Shown here piece after piece: positions 28,434 through 40,276 of a stretch of DNA of 64,000 nt. A program made the position numbers and the translations under genes. Source of the DNA: Chondrosia reniformis. Taxonomy: Eukaryota > Porifera > Demospongiae > Chondrillida > Chondrillidae. Under the pieces are notes generated by a model, which worked only from the letters and a program-made list of their open reading frames with translations, was not told the DNA's origin and did no database searches. The number at the start of each line of letters is the position of its first letter. Position 1 is the stretch's first letter. The stretch lies in contig OX359191.1 in the NCBI GenBank assembly GCA_947172415.1, positions 2,790,001-2,854,000 on the forward strand. The letters run 5' to 3'.

Positions 28434-31400
28434 AATATATATATAATAATATATATATAATATAATAAAAAAAATGGAGTCGGTTGATACAGACACGAGT
28501 AGCGACACGAGTAGCGAGTTGATTCCCGACTGTGATCCTCAATCCCAAACTCCTAACTTCTCCAAGAGCCAAGATACCCTACGTGGTCTTTGCACTGTTT
28601 GCTGCCGGTCAATGCCTGTGAGAAGGGACGGTTTTGTTCGTGTGCACGGGCCTGTAGGGCATCGCTGCCAGGGCTCTGCGAAACTACCTCAAAGGGCACC
28701 GCACACTCTTCCATCTGATGGTGATTGTACCCAACAAGCTATCAGTCGACCCATCGACATCGACATCGGGTCACTCTCTCCCGATACTATATCTTTCCCG
28801 CGAGTTAAACTCTTGAGAAGACTTCCCCGTGCTTCCAGAGCTCTCGCCGCTAAGACGCTGAGCAACATACTCAACCAAATAACTCGTTTAAACAACCATG
28901 AGTCTTGGAAACGTCTTTTGTTATTCCCCAGTCGTTGTTTCCGGGTTCCTAGAAGAGGGGGTCGCCGATGGAATCTAGCTAAGTTGGTTAAACAGCAACT
29001 TCTTGAGGAATCTGATCCACCTTCTGGGTCAGCTATTCCCAACTGCTCCACGTACCTCTCCCATTCTGCAGGTTCAGCCAATTATTTGGCTAAGAGAGTC
29101 TCCATTAAGATGGAGGAAGGAGACATTAAAGGTGCTGTTCGTCTGGCCAGCTCAGAAGACACAATAGCTTTAGAGACTCAGGAAACTATCTCTGTTTTGA
29201 AGGATAAGCACCCTCCCCCTCACCCAGACACTAAGTTTCAAGACCCTCCACCTGCAGGGGAGCATATAACTGATGCCTTATCAGTTTCTGAGACAGACGT
29301 AGTCAAAGCCATCAAGTCCTTCCCAAATGACTCTGCAGGGGGCCCTGATGGCCTCCGCCCACAACATCTCAAAGACATGATTTCTACTATAGCTGGCCCT
29401 GAAGGTGAGAACTTGTTGTCTTCCCTAACATCTCTTGCTAACCTTGCTCTCTCTGGTGATATTCCTTCATCTGTACGCCCAATTTTTTTTGGTGCCTCAC
29501 TTACCATCCTTAATAAAAAAGGCGGAGGGGTTAGGCCTATTGCCGTTGGCTGCACCCTTCGGCGTTTGGTGGCTAAACTAGCAAGCCATTCAGTCGTGGA
29601 GTCAGTTGGCACTTATCTTTCCCCTTTTCAGCTCGGCTCTGGAGTTCCATTTGGGGCAGAGGCTGCTGCCCATTCGGCACGATCATATCTGAATGACTTA
29701 CCTTCTTCACATATTTTGCTTAAGCTGGACTTTGAGAATGCCTTTAACACCATCAGACGTGACAAAGTCCTTGAAGCAGTGGCTGCCATTACACCCCAAC
29801 TCCTCCCCTATGTATTTTCTTGCTATTCTTCTCCATCCACTCTTTACCTTCAGAGTACTACTTTAGAATCTAGAGAAGGAATTCAACAAGGGGACCCTCT
29901 AGGTCCTCTCCTCTTCTGTTTATCGATCCAACCCGTCATCCTCCAACTCAGCTCAGAGTTTCGTGTGTTTTACTTGGATGATGGAACTTTGGGGGGCCTT
30001 GAGAAGGATGTTTTACATGACTTTGTTTCCATCAAACAGGAGTGCAGTTCTCTCGGTCTCAAACTTAATATTTCCAAATCAGAGCTCATTAGTTATGGCC
30101 CAGCTGGTGCCCAGCTGCTCAAGGTAGCACCCAATCTTCGCCAGATACACCCTAATGAAGCCACTCTATTGGGATCCCCTATTGGCCAGCTGCCTTCCAT
30201 CAATACTGCCCTATCCAATAAGATCCAAGCACTGAGAACCATGGGCTCCAGATTATCTCTCCTTTCCAAGCATGATGCCTTGCTTTTACTTCGGCACTGT
30301 TTTGCCCTTCCAAAGATTCTATATGTTCTGAGGACAGCACCCTGCTTCTTGTCACCCCTTCTAACTTCCTTCGACCAGGAACTACGCTCTTCTCTGAGTT
30401 TGATCCTTAATATTAACTTTGACTCGGACCCCATATGGTCCCAGGCTTCTTTGCCAGTGTCCTTTGGTGGTATTGGTGTTCGTAGTGCTATCCAGCTTGC
30501 TCCATCTGCCTACCTTGCTTCAGCTGCTGGAAGCACTACTCTACTGAAACAGATCCTACCATGCAGGTTTCACAACAACCTTTTCCCTGCTGTAACTGAT
30601 GCAATTGAAACCTGGAAAGTTGGCCATAACTGCCCCCCACCCTCCTCCCCAGCAGATTGCCATCAAAAGGCTTGGGACATCCCAAGGGTTCAGAGTACTT
30701 TTGAAGCCATTCTATCTAATGCTCTGGATCCCAGATCTAGAGCTAGACTTCTTGCCACCTCAACAAAGGAATCGGGGGCGTGGCTTAATACCCTACCAGT
30801 ATCTTCATTGGGTCTGCGACTGGATGATAATTCCATCAGAATTGCTGTGGGTCTCCGCCTTGGTGCCCCTTTATGCAGAGTACACACTTGCCAGCTTTGC
30901 GGTGGTGAGGTGGATGAGCTAGCCCTGCATGGCCTTAGTTGTAATAGGAGTGCTGGCCGTCATCCTCGCCATTCAGCGATTAACGACATCCTCAAGAGAG
31001 GCCTTGCTTCCGCAGGAATCCCTTCGATTCTGGAGCCCCCAGGCCTTTCTAGGTGTGATGGAAAGAGACCAGACGGTGTTACTGTAACACCCTGGAAGAC
31101 AGGCCTAAACCTCATCTGGGATGCCACATGTGTGGATACCTTTGCCGCCTCCCACATCATACAAGCTACAAGGGAGGCTAGAGCAGTTGCCAACCAAGCT
31201 GAGCTCAGGAAAAAGGCCAAATATAGCCTCCTCTCCAGAGCAAACATCTTCCTCCCATTCGCAGTTGAGACATCTGGAGCCTTTGGACAAGAGGCTCTTC
31301 TATTTTGCTCCGACCTAGCCAGAAGAATACGATCCAGAAACCAAGAAAGCAATTCTTATATGTTCCTGATACAACAACTATCTATTGCTATTCAAAGAGG

Positions 31401-31521
31401 CAACACTGCTGCAATCATGGGATCAGCCCAATGCAGCCTCTCTGAACTATTTGACAATGACTCTATTTATTGACATAAAATTATGTTAGTGGTTATACTT
31501 AAAATATATAATATTATTAAA
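28434..31521 (+). mobile_element. Non-LTR retrotransposon, R2-superclade type, inserted in 252-bp satellite
   Basis: About 3.09 kb of non-satellite sequence interrupts a monomer in its TA-rich part. The left monomer ends near gatatatacaatat and the right resumes at agatatataatacatatata. Nearly all of it is one ORF; the 5' leader is only a TA/A-rich stretch and the 3' UTR about 45 bp. No poly(A) tail or long terminal repeats are seen. Insertion in TA-rich repeat DNA suits RLE-bearing elements of the R4/Dong or HERO kind, but the clade cannot be fixed by eye. Confidence 0.85.
28474..31473 (+). CDS. Non-LTR retrotransposon polyprotein: reverse transcriptase plus restriction-like endonuclease
   Basis: An intact 999-codon ORF. 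Residues 40-65 form a Cys/His cluster (C40-x2-C43, H58, H63, C65) suited to nucleic-acid binding. The RT domain follows: GGPDGLRPQHL, a VRPIAVGCTLRR motif, motif A around KLDFENAFNT (D419), motif B GIQQGDPLGPLLF, and catalytic YLDD at 500-503. The C-terminus has a C-x2-C-x9-H-x3-C knuckle (C806, C809, H819, C823) followed by RPD at 865-867 and WD at 882-883, the arrangement of the PD-(D/E)XK-like endonuclease of R2-type elements. The protein would nick DNA and prime reverse transcription at the nick. The first in-frame ATG at the satellite edge is taken as start. An unbroken frame implies recent activity. Confidence 0.9.
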   Translation: MESVDTDTSSDTSSELIPDCDPQSQTPNFSKSQDTLRGLCTVCCRSMPVRRDGFVRVHGPVGHRCQGSAKLPQRAPHTLPSDGDCTQQAISRPIDIDIGSLSPDTISFPRVKLLRRLPRASRALAAKTLSNILNQITRLNNHESWKRLLLFPSRCFRVPRRGGRRWNLAKLVKQQLLEESDPPSGSAIPNCSTYLSHSAGSANYLAKRVSIKMEEGDIKGAVRLASSEDTIALETQETISVLKDKHPPPHPDTKFQDPPPAGEHITDALSVSETDVVKAIKSFPNDSAGGPDGLRPQHLKDMISTIAGPEGENLLSSLTSLANLALSGDIPSSVRPIFFGASLTILNKKGGGVRPIAVGCTLRRLVAKLASHSVVESVGTYLSPFQLGSGVPFGAEAAAHSARSYLNDLPSSHILLKLDFENAFNTIRRDKVLEAVAAITPQLLPYVFSCYSSPSTLYLQSTTLESREGIQQGDPLGPLLFCLSIQPVILQLSSEFRVFYLDDGTLGGLEKDVLHDFVSIKQECSSLGLKLNISKSELISYGPAGAQLLKVAPNLRQIHPNEATLLGSPIGQLPSINTALSNKIQALRTMGSRLSLLSKHDALLLLRHCFALPKILYVLRTAPCFLSPLLTSFDQELRSSLSLILNINFDSDPIWSQASLPVSFGGIGVRSAIQLAPSAYLASAAGSTTLLKQILPCRFHNNLFPAVTDAIETWKVGHNCPPPSSPADCHQKAWDIPRVQSTFEAILSNALDPRSRARLLATSTKESGAWLNTLPVSSLGLRLDDNSIRIAVGLRLGAPLCRVHTCQLCGGEVDELALHGLSCNRSAGRHPRHSAINDILKRGLASAGIPSILEPPGLSRCDGKRPDGVTVTPWKTGLNLIWDATCVDTFAASHIIQATREARAVANQAELRKKAKYSLLSRANIFLPFAVETSGAFGQEALLFCSDLARRIRSRNQESNSYMFLIQQLSIAIQRGNTAAIMGSAQCSLSELFDNDSIY

Positions 31522-34500
31522 TAGATATATAATACATATATAAGATGTATGCTTTTTTTGATTTTTCAGGACCCAACCTTGTATTGACCCAGGGCATCCT
31601 CTTACCTTGTCTCTAGACGATGTCATCCGTAACACCATCGGTCACGTGGGTTCCACAATTAATGTTGCAAATGAAGTCCTATTCATATACCACTCACTTT
31701 TGACTCTACATATATATGCAATATATAAGGTATATAATATGCATATAAGATATATACAATATATATTACATATAAGATATTTAATACATATATAAGCTGA
31801 ATGCTTTTTTTCTTTTTTCAGGACCCTACCTGGTATTGAACCAGGGCATCCTCGTACCTTGTATCCAAACGATGTCATCCGTAACACAATCGGTCACGTG
31901 GCTTCCACAAAATATGTTGTAAATGAAGTCCTATTTCTTTACCCCTCACTTTTGACTCTACATATATATGCAATATATAAGATATATGATATGCATATAA
32001 GATATGTACAATATATATTACATATAAGATATTTAATACATATATAAGATGAATGCTTTTTTCCTTTTTTCAGGACCCATCCTGTTATTTAACCAGGGCA
32101 TCCTTGTACCTTGTATCCAAACGATGTCATCCGTAACACCATCGGTCACGTGGGTCACCCAAGATATGTTGTAAGTGAAGTCCTATTTATATACCACTCA
32201 CTTTTGACTCTACATATATATGCAATATATAAGATATATGATATGCATATAAGTTATTTACAATATATATTACATATAAGATATATAATACATATATAAG
32301 ATGTATGCTGTTTTTCTTTTTTCAGAACCCATCCTGGTATTGAACCGGGGCATCATCGTACCTTGTCTCCAGACGATGTCATCCGCAACACCATCGGTCA
32401 CGTGGGTTCCACAATATATGTTGTAAATGAATTCCGATTTTTATACCAATTGCTTTTGACTCTACATATATATGCAATATATAAGATATATAATATGCAT
32501 ATAAGATATATACAATATATATTACATATAAGATATATAATACATATATAAAATGTATGTTCTTTTTTCTTTTTTCAAGACCCAAACTGGTATTGAACCA
32601 GGGAATCCTCTTACCTTGTATCCAGACGATGTCATCCGTAAGACCATCGGTCACTTGGATCACCCAATATATGTTGTAAATGAAGTCTAATTTATATACC
32701 ACTCACTTTTGACTCTACATATATATATTAATATATAAGATATATAATATGCATATAAAATATTTACAATATAAATTACACATTAGATTAATAATACATA
32801 TATAAAATGTATGCTTTTTTCTTTTTTCAGGACCCATTCTGGTATCGAACCAGGGCATCCTCGTACCTTGTGTCCAGACGATCTCATCCGTGACACCATC
32901 GGTCACGTGGGTTCCAAAATATATGCTGTAAATGAAGTCCTATTTATATACCACTCACTTTGACTTTACATATATTTGCAATATATAACATATATGATAT
33001 GCATATAAGATATATACAATATATATTATATATAAGATTTTAAAATTCTTTCTCTTTTTTCAGGTGACCCAGCCTGGTATTGAACTAGGGCATCCTCTTA
33101 CCTTGTATCCAGACGATGTCATCCGTAACACCATCGGTCACGTGGGTTCCACAATATATGTTGTAAATGAAGTCCTATATATATACCACTCACTTTTGAC
33201 TCTACATATATATGCAATATATAATATATATAATATGCTTAAGAGATATATACAATATATATTACATTAAAGATGTATAATACATATATAAGATGTATGC
33301 TTTTTTCTTTTTTCAGGACCCAACCTGGTATATAACCAGGGCATCCTCGTACCGTGTATCCAGACGATCTCATCCGTAACACCTTCGGTCACGTGGGTTC
33401 CACAATATATGTTGTAAATGAAGTCCTATATATATACCACTCACTTTTGACTCTACATATATATGCAATATATAATATATATAATATGCTTAAGAGATAT
33501 ATACAATATATATTACATTAAAGATGTATAATACATATATAAGATGTATGCTTTTTTCTTTTTTCAGGACCCAACCTGGTATATAACCAGGGCATCCTCG
33601 TACCGTGTATCCAGACGATCTCATCCGTAACACCTTCGGTCACGTGGGTTCCACAATATATGTTATAAATGAAGTCCTATTTATATACCACTCACTTTTG
33701 ACTCTACATATATAAGAAATATATAATATATATAATATGCCTATAAGATATATACAATATATATTACATATAAGATATATAATACATATATAAGATGGAC
33801 GCTTTTTTCTTTTTTTAAGGACCCAACCTGGTATTGAACCAGGGCATCCTCGTACCTTGTATACAGACGATGTCATCTGTAATACCATCGGTCACGAGGG
33901 TTCTACAATATATGTTGTAAATGAAGTCCTATTTATATACCACCCACTTTTGACTCTACATATATTTGCAATATATAAGATATATAATATGCATATAAGA
34001 TATATACAATATATATTACATATAAGATATATAATACATAAATGAGATATATGTTTTATTTCCTTTTTTATGGTGACCCAACCTGATATTGAACCAGGGC
34101 ATCCTCGTACTTTGTATCCAGACGATGTCATCCCGTAACATTATAGGTCACATGGGTCACACAATATATGTTGTAATTGAAGTCCTATTTATATATTACT
34201 GACTTTTGACTCTACAAATATATGTAATATAAAAGATATATAATATGCATATAAGATATATACAATATATATAATATGTAAGATATATAATATGTAAGAT
34301 ATATAATACATATATAAGATATATACTTTTTTCTTTTTTCAGGTGACCCAGCCTGGCATTGAACCAGGGCATGCTCATGCCTTTTATCCAGACGATGCCA
34401 TCCGTAACACCATCGGTCACGTGGGTCACCTAATATATGTTTTAAATGAAGTCCTATTTATATACCACTCACTTTTGACTCTACATTTATATGCGATATA

Positions 34501-35879
34501 TGCGATATATATTATGCATATAAGATATATACAATATATATAATATATTAGTTATATAATACATATATAAGATGTGTGCTTTTTTTCTTTTTTCAGGACC
34601 CAATCTGGTATAGAACCAGGGTATCCTCGTACCTTGTATCCAGCCGATGTCATCGGTAACACCATCGGTCACGTGGGTCACCCAATATATGTTGTAAATG
34701 AAGTCCTATTTATTTACCACTCATTTTTGACTCTACGCATATATTTAATATATAAGATATATAATATACATATATGATATATACAACATATATTATATAT
34801 AAGATTTTTACACTTTATTTCTTTTTTCAGGTGACCCAGCCGGGTCTTGGACCAGGGCAACCTCGTACTTTGTATCCAGACGATGTCATCCCATTATACC
34901 ATCCGTCACGTGGGTCATACAATATATGTTGTTTATGAAGTCCTATTTATATACCACTCACTTTTGACTCTACATATATATTCAATATATAAGATATATA
35001 ATATGCATTTAAGATAAATACAATATATATTACATATAGGATATTTAATACATATATAAGATGTGTGCTTTTTTTCTTTTTTCAGTAGACCCAGCCTGGT
35101 GTTTAAACAGGGCATCCTCATACCTTGTATCCAGAAGATGTCATCCGTAACACCATCGGTCATGTGGGTCACACAATATATATTGTAAATGAAGTTCTAT
35201 TTATATATCACTCGCTTTTGACTCTACATATATATATAAGATATAAGATATATAATATACATATAAAATATATACAATATATATTATATATAAGATATAT
35301 AATACATATATAAAATTTTCAATTTTATTTTCTTTTTTCAGTTGACCCATCTTGGTATTTAACCAGGGCATCCTCGTACTTTGTATCCAGACGATGTCAT
35401 CCGTAACACCATCGGTCACGTGGGTCACACAATATCTGTTGTAAATGAAGTCCTATTTATATATCACTCACTTTTGACTCTACATATATATGTAATATAT
35501 ATATAAGATATATAATATACATATAAGATATATGCAATATATATTATATATAAGATAATATAATACATATATAAGATGTATACTTTTTCTTTTTTCAGGT
35601 GACCCAGCCTGGTATTGAACCAGGGCATCCTCGTTTCTTGTATCCAGACGATGTCATCAGTAACACCATCGGTCAAGTGGGTCACCCAATATATGTTGTA
35701 AATGAAGTCCTATTTATATATCACTCACTTTTGACTCTACATATATATGTAATATATAAGATATATACAATATATATTATATATAAGATATATACAATAT
35801 ATATTATATATAAGATATATAATACATATATCAGATGTATGCTTTTTTCTTTTTTCAGTTGACCCAACCTGGTATTGAA
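31522..35879. repeat. 252-bp satellite array, right half (about 17 monomers)
   Basis: The same monomers continue after the retrotransposon. Here the period is very regular at 252 bp (equivalent positions at 31607, 31859, 32111, 32363). One 249-bp monomer is duplicated almost exactly at about 33290 and 33540. A variant monomer (gtaagaccatcggtcacttg) at about 32548-32763 is nearly identical to one at 25578-25795 on the other side of the insertion. The array ends at cctggtattgaat, joining ACTAG minisatellite directly. Confidence 0.95.
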
Positions 35880-38660
35880 TATATACATACACATGCAACT
35901 ACTACATACAACTTGTACCTACAACTATTAAATATAACAAATACTAGTCCATACAACTAATACATAGAACTAGTACAAACACCTAGTACATAAAATTAGA
36001 ACATACAACTAGTACACACAAGTTCTACATATAAGTAGTACAGATAACTAGAAACTAGTACATGCAACTATATAGTACATAAAAGGAGTACCTAAAACTC
36101 ATACATACAACTAGTAAGAACAACAAGACATTAGTACATACATCTACTTCATAGAAGGTGAACATAAAACTAAAACATAAAACTAGTATATACAACTAGT
36201 GCACAGCTAGTACATACAAATTATATAGACATACAACTAGTACATACAATTGGTACATAACTAGTACATGTAACAACTACATACAACTTGTACCTACAAC
36301 TATTAAATATAACTAATACTAGTCCATACATCTAGTACATAAAACCAGTACAAAAACCTAGTACATAAAATTAGTACATACAACTAGTACACACAACTAC
36401 TACAGATGACTAGTACATACAACTAGTACATAGAACTAGTACATACCTCTAGTACATAGAACAAATACATAAAAATAGTACATACATATGGTGCATACAA
36501 GTGGTACATAACTCGTACATACAACTAGTACATACAACTAGTACATATATTTATTACATACACATGTAACTAGAACATACAAAAAGCACATCAACTTGTA
36601 TATAGTACATGCAACTAGGATCTACCTAGTACCTAGGATAACTAGAACTAGAACCTACAACTAGTATATACAACTAGTACATACAACTAGTACACACACA
36701 TATAACTAGTATATATAAATAATACATGCACCTAGTACACACGACTAGGACATACAAGTAATATACACAACTAGTACACACAACCAGTGCAAACAACTAG
36801 TAAATACAACTAGCAACTAGTACATGCAACTAGTACATAGAAAGAGTACATAAAACTCATACATACAACTAGTAGGAACAACAAGAGACTAGGACATACA
36901 GCTAGTTTATAGAACGTCAACATAAAACTACCACATAAAACTAGTATATACAACTAGTACACAGCTAGTACAGACATGTAATATATACATAAAACTAGTA
37001 CATACAACTAGTACATATAACTATTACATTAAACTATTACACACAACCATTACATACAACTTGTACCTACAACTAGTAAATATAACTTCTACTAGTACAT
37101 ATATACAACTAGTAAAATCAACTAGTACATACAATTAGTACATACAAATAGTACAAACAGCTAGTACATTATACTTGTACCCACCTAGTAACCACTATAA
37201 CTAGTACTAGAACCTATAACTATTACATACACCTAGTACATACAACTAGTACATATACTTATTATATACACATATAACTAGTACACACAACTACTACATA
37301 AAACTAGTCCATACACATATAACTAGAACATATAAAGTACATATAACTAGTACTTTCAACTAGAACATAAAACTAGCACAAACAACTAGTACTTATAACT
37401 AGTAACTAGCAAAAACAATTAGTACATAACTAGTACATACAGCTGGTACATACAACGAGTACATAAAATTAGTACATACAAATATTACATTCAGCTAGAA
37501 AATTCAACTAGTACCTACAACTAGTACGTACAATTATTACCTACAACTAATAAATAAAACCAGTACTAGTACATATAACTAGTACATACAACTAGTACAT
37601 ACAATTAGCTACGAGTACATACAACCAGTACATACAACTAGCTACGAGTACATACAACTTGTACCTTAAACTAGTATATACAACTACTTCATAAAACTAG
37701 TACATAGAACGATTACTTACAACTAGTAAATACATCTACTACATACAACTAGTACATAAAACTAGTCCTACAAATAGTACATACAACTAGTACACAAACG
37801 TAGTCCATATAACTAGAACATACAACTAATACATACAGGTAGTACCTACAACTAGTTAATATTACCAGTACTAATACCTACAACTAGTGCCTCCAACTAA
37901 TACACACAACTAGTACATATAACTAGTATATACATATAGAACATACAACTAGAACTTACAACTAGTAACTAGTTCATACAACTAGTTCACACAACTAGTA
38001 CATCCCTAGTTGATACCACTAGTACATCCCTAGTTGATACCACTAGTACATACAACTAGCACAAACAACTAGTACAAAACTAGTACATACAACTAGTACA
38101 TACAAGTAGTACCTACAACATATTATTATCAGTAATAGTACCTACAACGATTTCATACAACTATTTCATACAATTAGTTCATACAACTAGTTAATACAAC
38201 TAGCACAAACAACTACTACTTAAATAGTACATACAACTAGTCCATTCAACAAGTACATGTTACTAGTTCATACAACTAGTAAATATAACTACTACAAAAA
38301 ACTAGTACCTTCAACTTGTACATAAAACTAGCAACGAGAACATACAACGAGTACATACAACTAGTATAAACAACTACTTCATTCAACTAGTCCATATAAC
38401 TAGTTCATACAACTAGTACACACAACTATTACATAAAACTAGCACATATGACTAGTGCATGCAACTGGTACAAACAACTAATACTTACAACTATTACATA
38501 CAACAAGTACATACAGTAAGTACATACAACTACTCTGAGTACATACATGTAGTACATACAATTTGTACCAACAACTAGTAACGAATACATAAAAACTATT
38601 ACATACAACTAATACATACAACTACTACCTACAACTGGAACATAAATGTAGTACTTACAA
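35880..38660 (+). repeat. 13-bp ACTAG minisatellite, forward; outer part of inverted duplication
   Basis: Forward units. From about 36165 onward the sequence matches, in reverse complement, the array at 58000-61936; for example a marker block at 36600-36665 (actaggatctacctagtacc) corresponds to 61445-61515. No genes seen. Confidence 0.93.
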
Positions 38661-38663
38661 CTA

Positions 38664-39224
38664 GCTATTAAATTTTCCAATACTTATAGGTATATTGATG
38701 ACCTTTTATGTATTAACAACAAGGATTTTGAACTGTCAAATAGTAATATTTACCCCAAAGAACTTATTCTTAAAAAGACAAATACCACCATTAAAAAATC
38801 CCCCTTTTTAGACTTAGATATAACCATTACTAACAATCAATTTATCACTAAAGTATATGATAAGCGAGAGGACTTTAACTTTGATATAGTAAATTTCCCC
38901 CATTTAGATAGTAATATTCCTAATACCCCAGCCTATGGTGTCTTTATTTCACAACTAATTAGGTATTCCAGAATATGTAGTGACTTCTCCAGTTTTCAGG
39001 CTAAAAGTTTGCAGTTATGCAATAGGCTTATTAAGCAGGGTTACAAATACTTTAAGCTAAAATCAACCTTTAAAACCTTCCTATCCCGGCAGCCTCTAGT
39101 TAGAATCAAGTATAAACAAAAAGTAGCTAGTATGCTTAAGGACTGTCTTGTGTTACCCCATATTGTGTTACCCCACCTCCAAAGAAATGTTACTACTAGA
39201 AGACCTAAGGGTAGACTTACGTAA
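38664..39224 (+). pseudogene. PLE reverse transcriptase, C-terminal fragment (copy B)
   Basis: An open remnant of about 186 codons in the RT frame. It runs from AIKFSNTYRYIDD through the C-terminus to TAA at 39222-39224. Motifs A and B are absent, so it is non-functional. It is nearly identical to the end of the full-length RT, which fits recent formation together with copy C. Confidence 0.85.
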
Positions 39225-39410
39225 TATGTCCTACTTTTGTCTATAGTTATGCTGAGTCTGTTTTACCTGTACAAGCAAGTTTACTAATAGATTTATAATT
39301 AATTCATAAAAGTTAATTGGACCTATTTTCCTTTCATAAAATTAAATTTCATCATGTGTCTTAGTTAACACCTTATTTAACTTTTGGCGCCAAAATAGTG
39401 TATATAAGGC

Positions 39411-39419
39411 CCCTAGATT
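39411..39419 (+). promoter_or_regulatory. TATA box in upstream pLTR, likely promoter of the full PLE
   Basis: tatataagg sits 78 bp upstream of the hammerhead core and about 400 bp upstream of the first coding ATG of copy C. Because it lies in the partial unit directly upstream, it is placed to transcribe the full copy. The function is inferred from position and conservation in all three long copies. Confidence 0.5.
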
Positions 39420-39476
39420 TAGCATAGAGAGCCAAGGATTCACAGAAGATCAAGATAAAAGGAAAAAAGACAAAGA

Positions 39477-39535
39477 CTCCCAGGATCACTGATGAAGGGT
39501 GGAATTCCCAGAAACGGCTGTCTGACCCAGTTGAG
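39477..39535 (+). ncRNA. Type I hammerhead ribozyme (PLE copy B)
   Basis: Core CTGATGA at 39489-39495, helix II GGG/CCC, GAAAC at 39511-39515, tetraloop GGCT, then GTC at 39520-39522. Helix I pairs GGATCA with TGACCC. Predicted cleavage is after C39522. Outer helix I is weaker than in copy A because the 3' strand reads CAGTTGAG. Together with the copy-C ribozyme it would bound a unit-length RNA of about 3.5 kb. Confidence 0.72.
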
Positions 39536-39806
39536 AAGAAGATGAAAGAAGGGAAAAGAAGGAAGAAAAGACTCCTGTATCTTCATCTAAAGCTCTCTTT
39601 AGGTTTAGTTCCCCTATAGGCTCTTTTTACAGAATAGGCATATAGCATGTAGGAAAATGGTATATTAGATTTTTCATGTGTTTACTTAGCCTCATGTTAG
39701 TCCCTGGTGGCTGTTGAGCTATTGTTGCCTTTAAATAGCCCCGGCTACATGTAATAGGTTAAGTCTTTGTGGACTAGCTTGTCTAGTCCTTAACCCATTT
39801 CCAATC

Positions 39807-40276
39807 ATGACAAGTACAAAGTATAGAGATAGGATACCGGCTGGGAGGTCGCCCGGGTTAACAAGCTCCCCGTCATTAGGTAAAGGTAGGGTGCCTGGTG
39901 ATGAAAAGTTAGCTAACTCTCCCCCATCTGTAGGTAGAGGGTGCCTACTGGTGGGCAAGCTAGCCCCTCACTAGTTAAGAAGTGTAGCAATAAGCGGTGT
40001 AAAACATGTCCCTCTTTAGTTACTGGCCCTACTTTTAAGAGTTCAGTTACTGGCAGGACCTATCAAGTCCGTAGCCCTTGTGGTCCCCTAGGATGCCAGA
40101 ATAGGAATGTTGTGTATCTTATTACTTGTAAACAATGTGATGTACAGTATGTAGGAGAAACCTCTCAGATGCTTAGGAGTAGAATGAACAACAATAGGAC
40201 TAGTACCAAAGGTTTAAGCCACTGTATCTTTACAATCACTTTAATTCTGATAACCATAGTTTTGATGATGCCTTGA
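39807..40276 (+). pseudogene. PLE N-terminal zinc-binding and GIY-YIG endonuclease region, frameshifted
   Basis: Coding starts at ATG 39807 in one frame (MTSTKYRDR onward) and must shift near 39936-39950 to the frame with KKCSNKRCKTCP (a C-x4-C-x2-C zinc-binding motif), then CGPLGC, then VVYLITC..C...YVGET..LRSRM, the GIY-YIG nuclease core (YVG standing for YIG). A second shift near 40221-40230 leads to LYNHFNSDNHSFDD, which continues into the RT frame. In related PLEs this is one continuous protein, so two single-base indels, or assembly errors, have broken it. The domain would nick target DNA for priming. Confidence 0.8.

Larger units (their letters stand above)
38661..39677 (+). mobile_element. 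Partial upstream PLE unit (pLTR, copy B)
   Basis: A 5'-truncated 1.0-kb unit corresponding to 42163-43179 of the full copy, with only about five differences. It is joined head-to-tail to the full copy at tttttcat/gtgtttac. This tandem partial-plus-full layout is the classic pLTR arrangement of PLEs. The 5' edge shares CTAG with the satellite, so the exact breakpoint is ambiguous by 4 bp. Confidence 0.9.

Noticed and set aside
28689-31352. Antisense and off-frame open frames inside the retrotransposon ORF
   Set aside because: Shadows of the 999-codon RT-endonuclease frame, without recognisable motifs.
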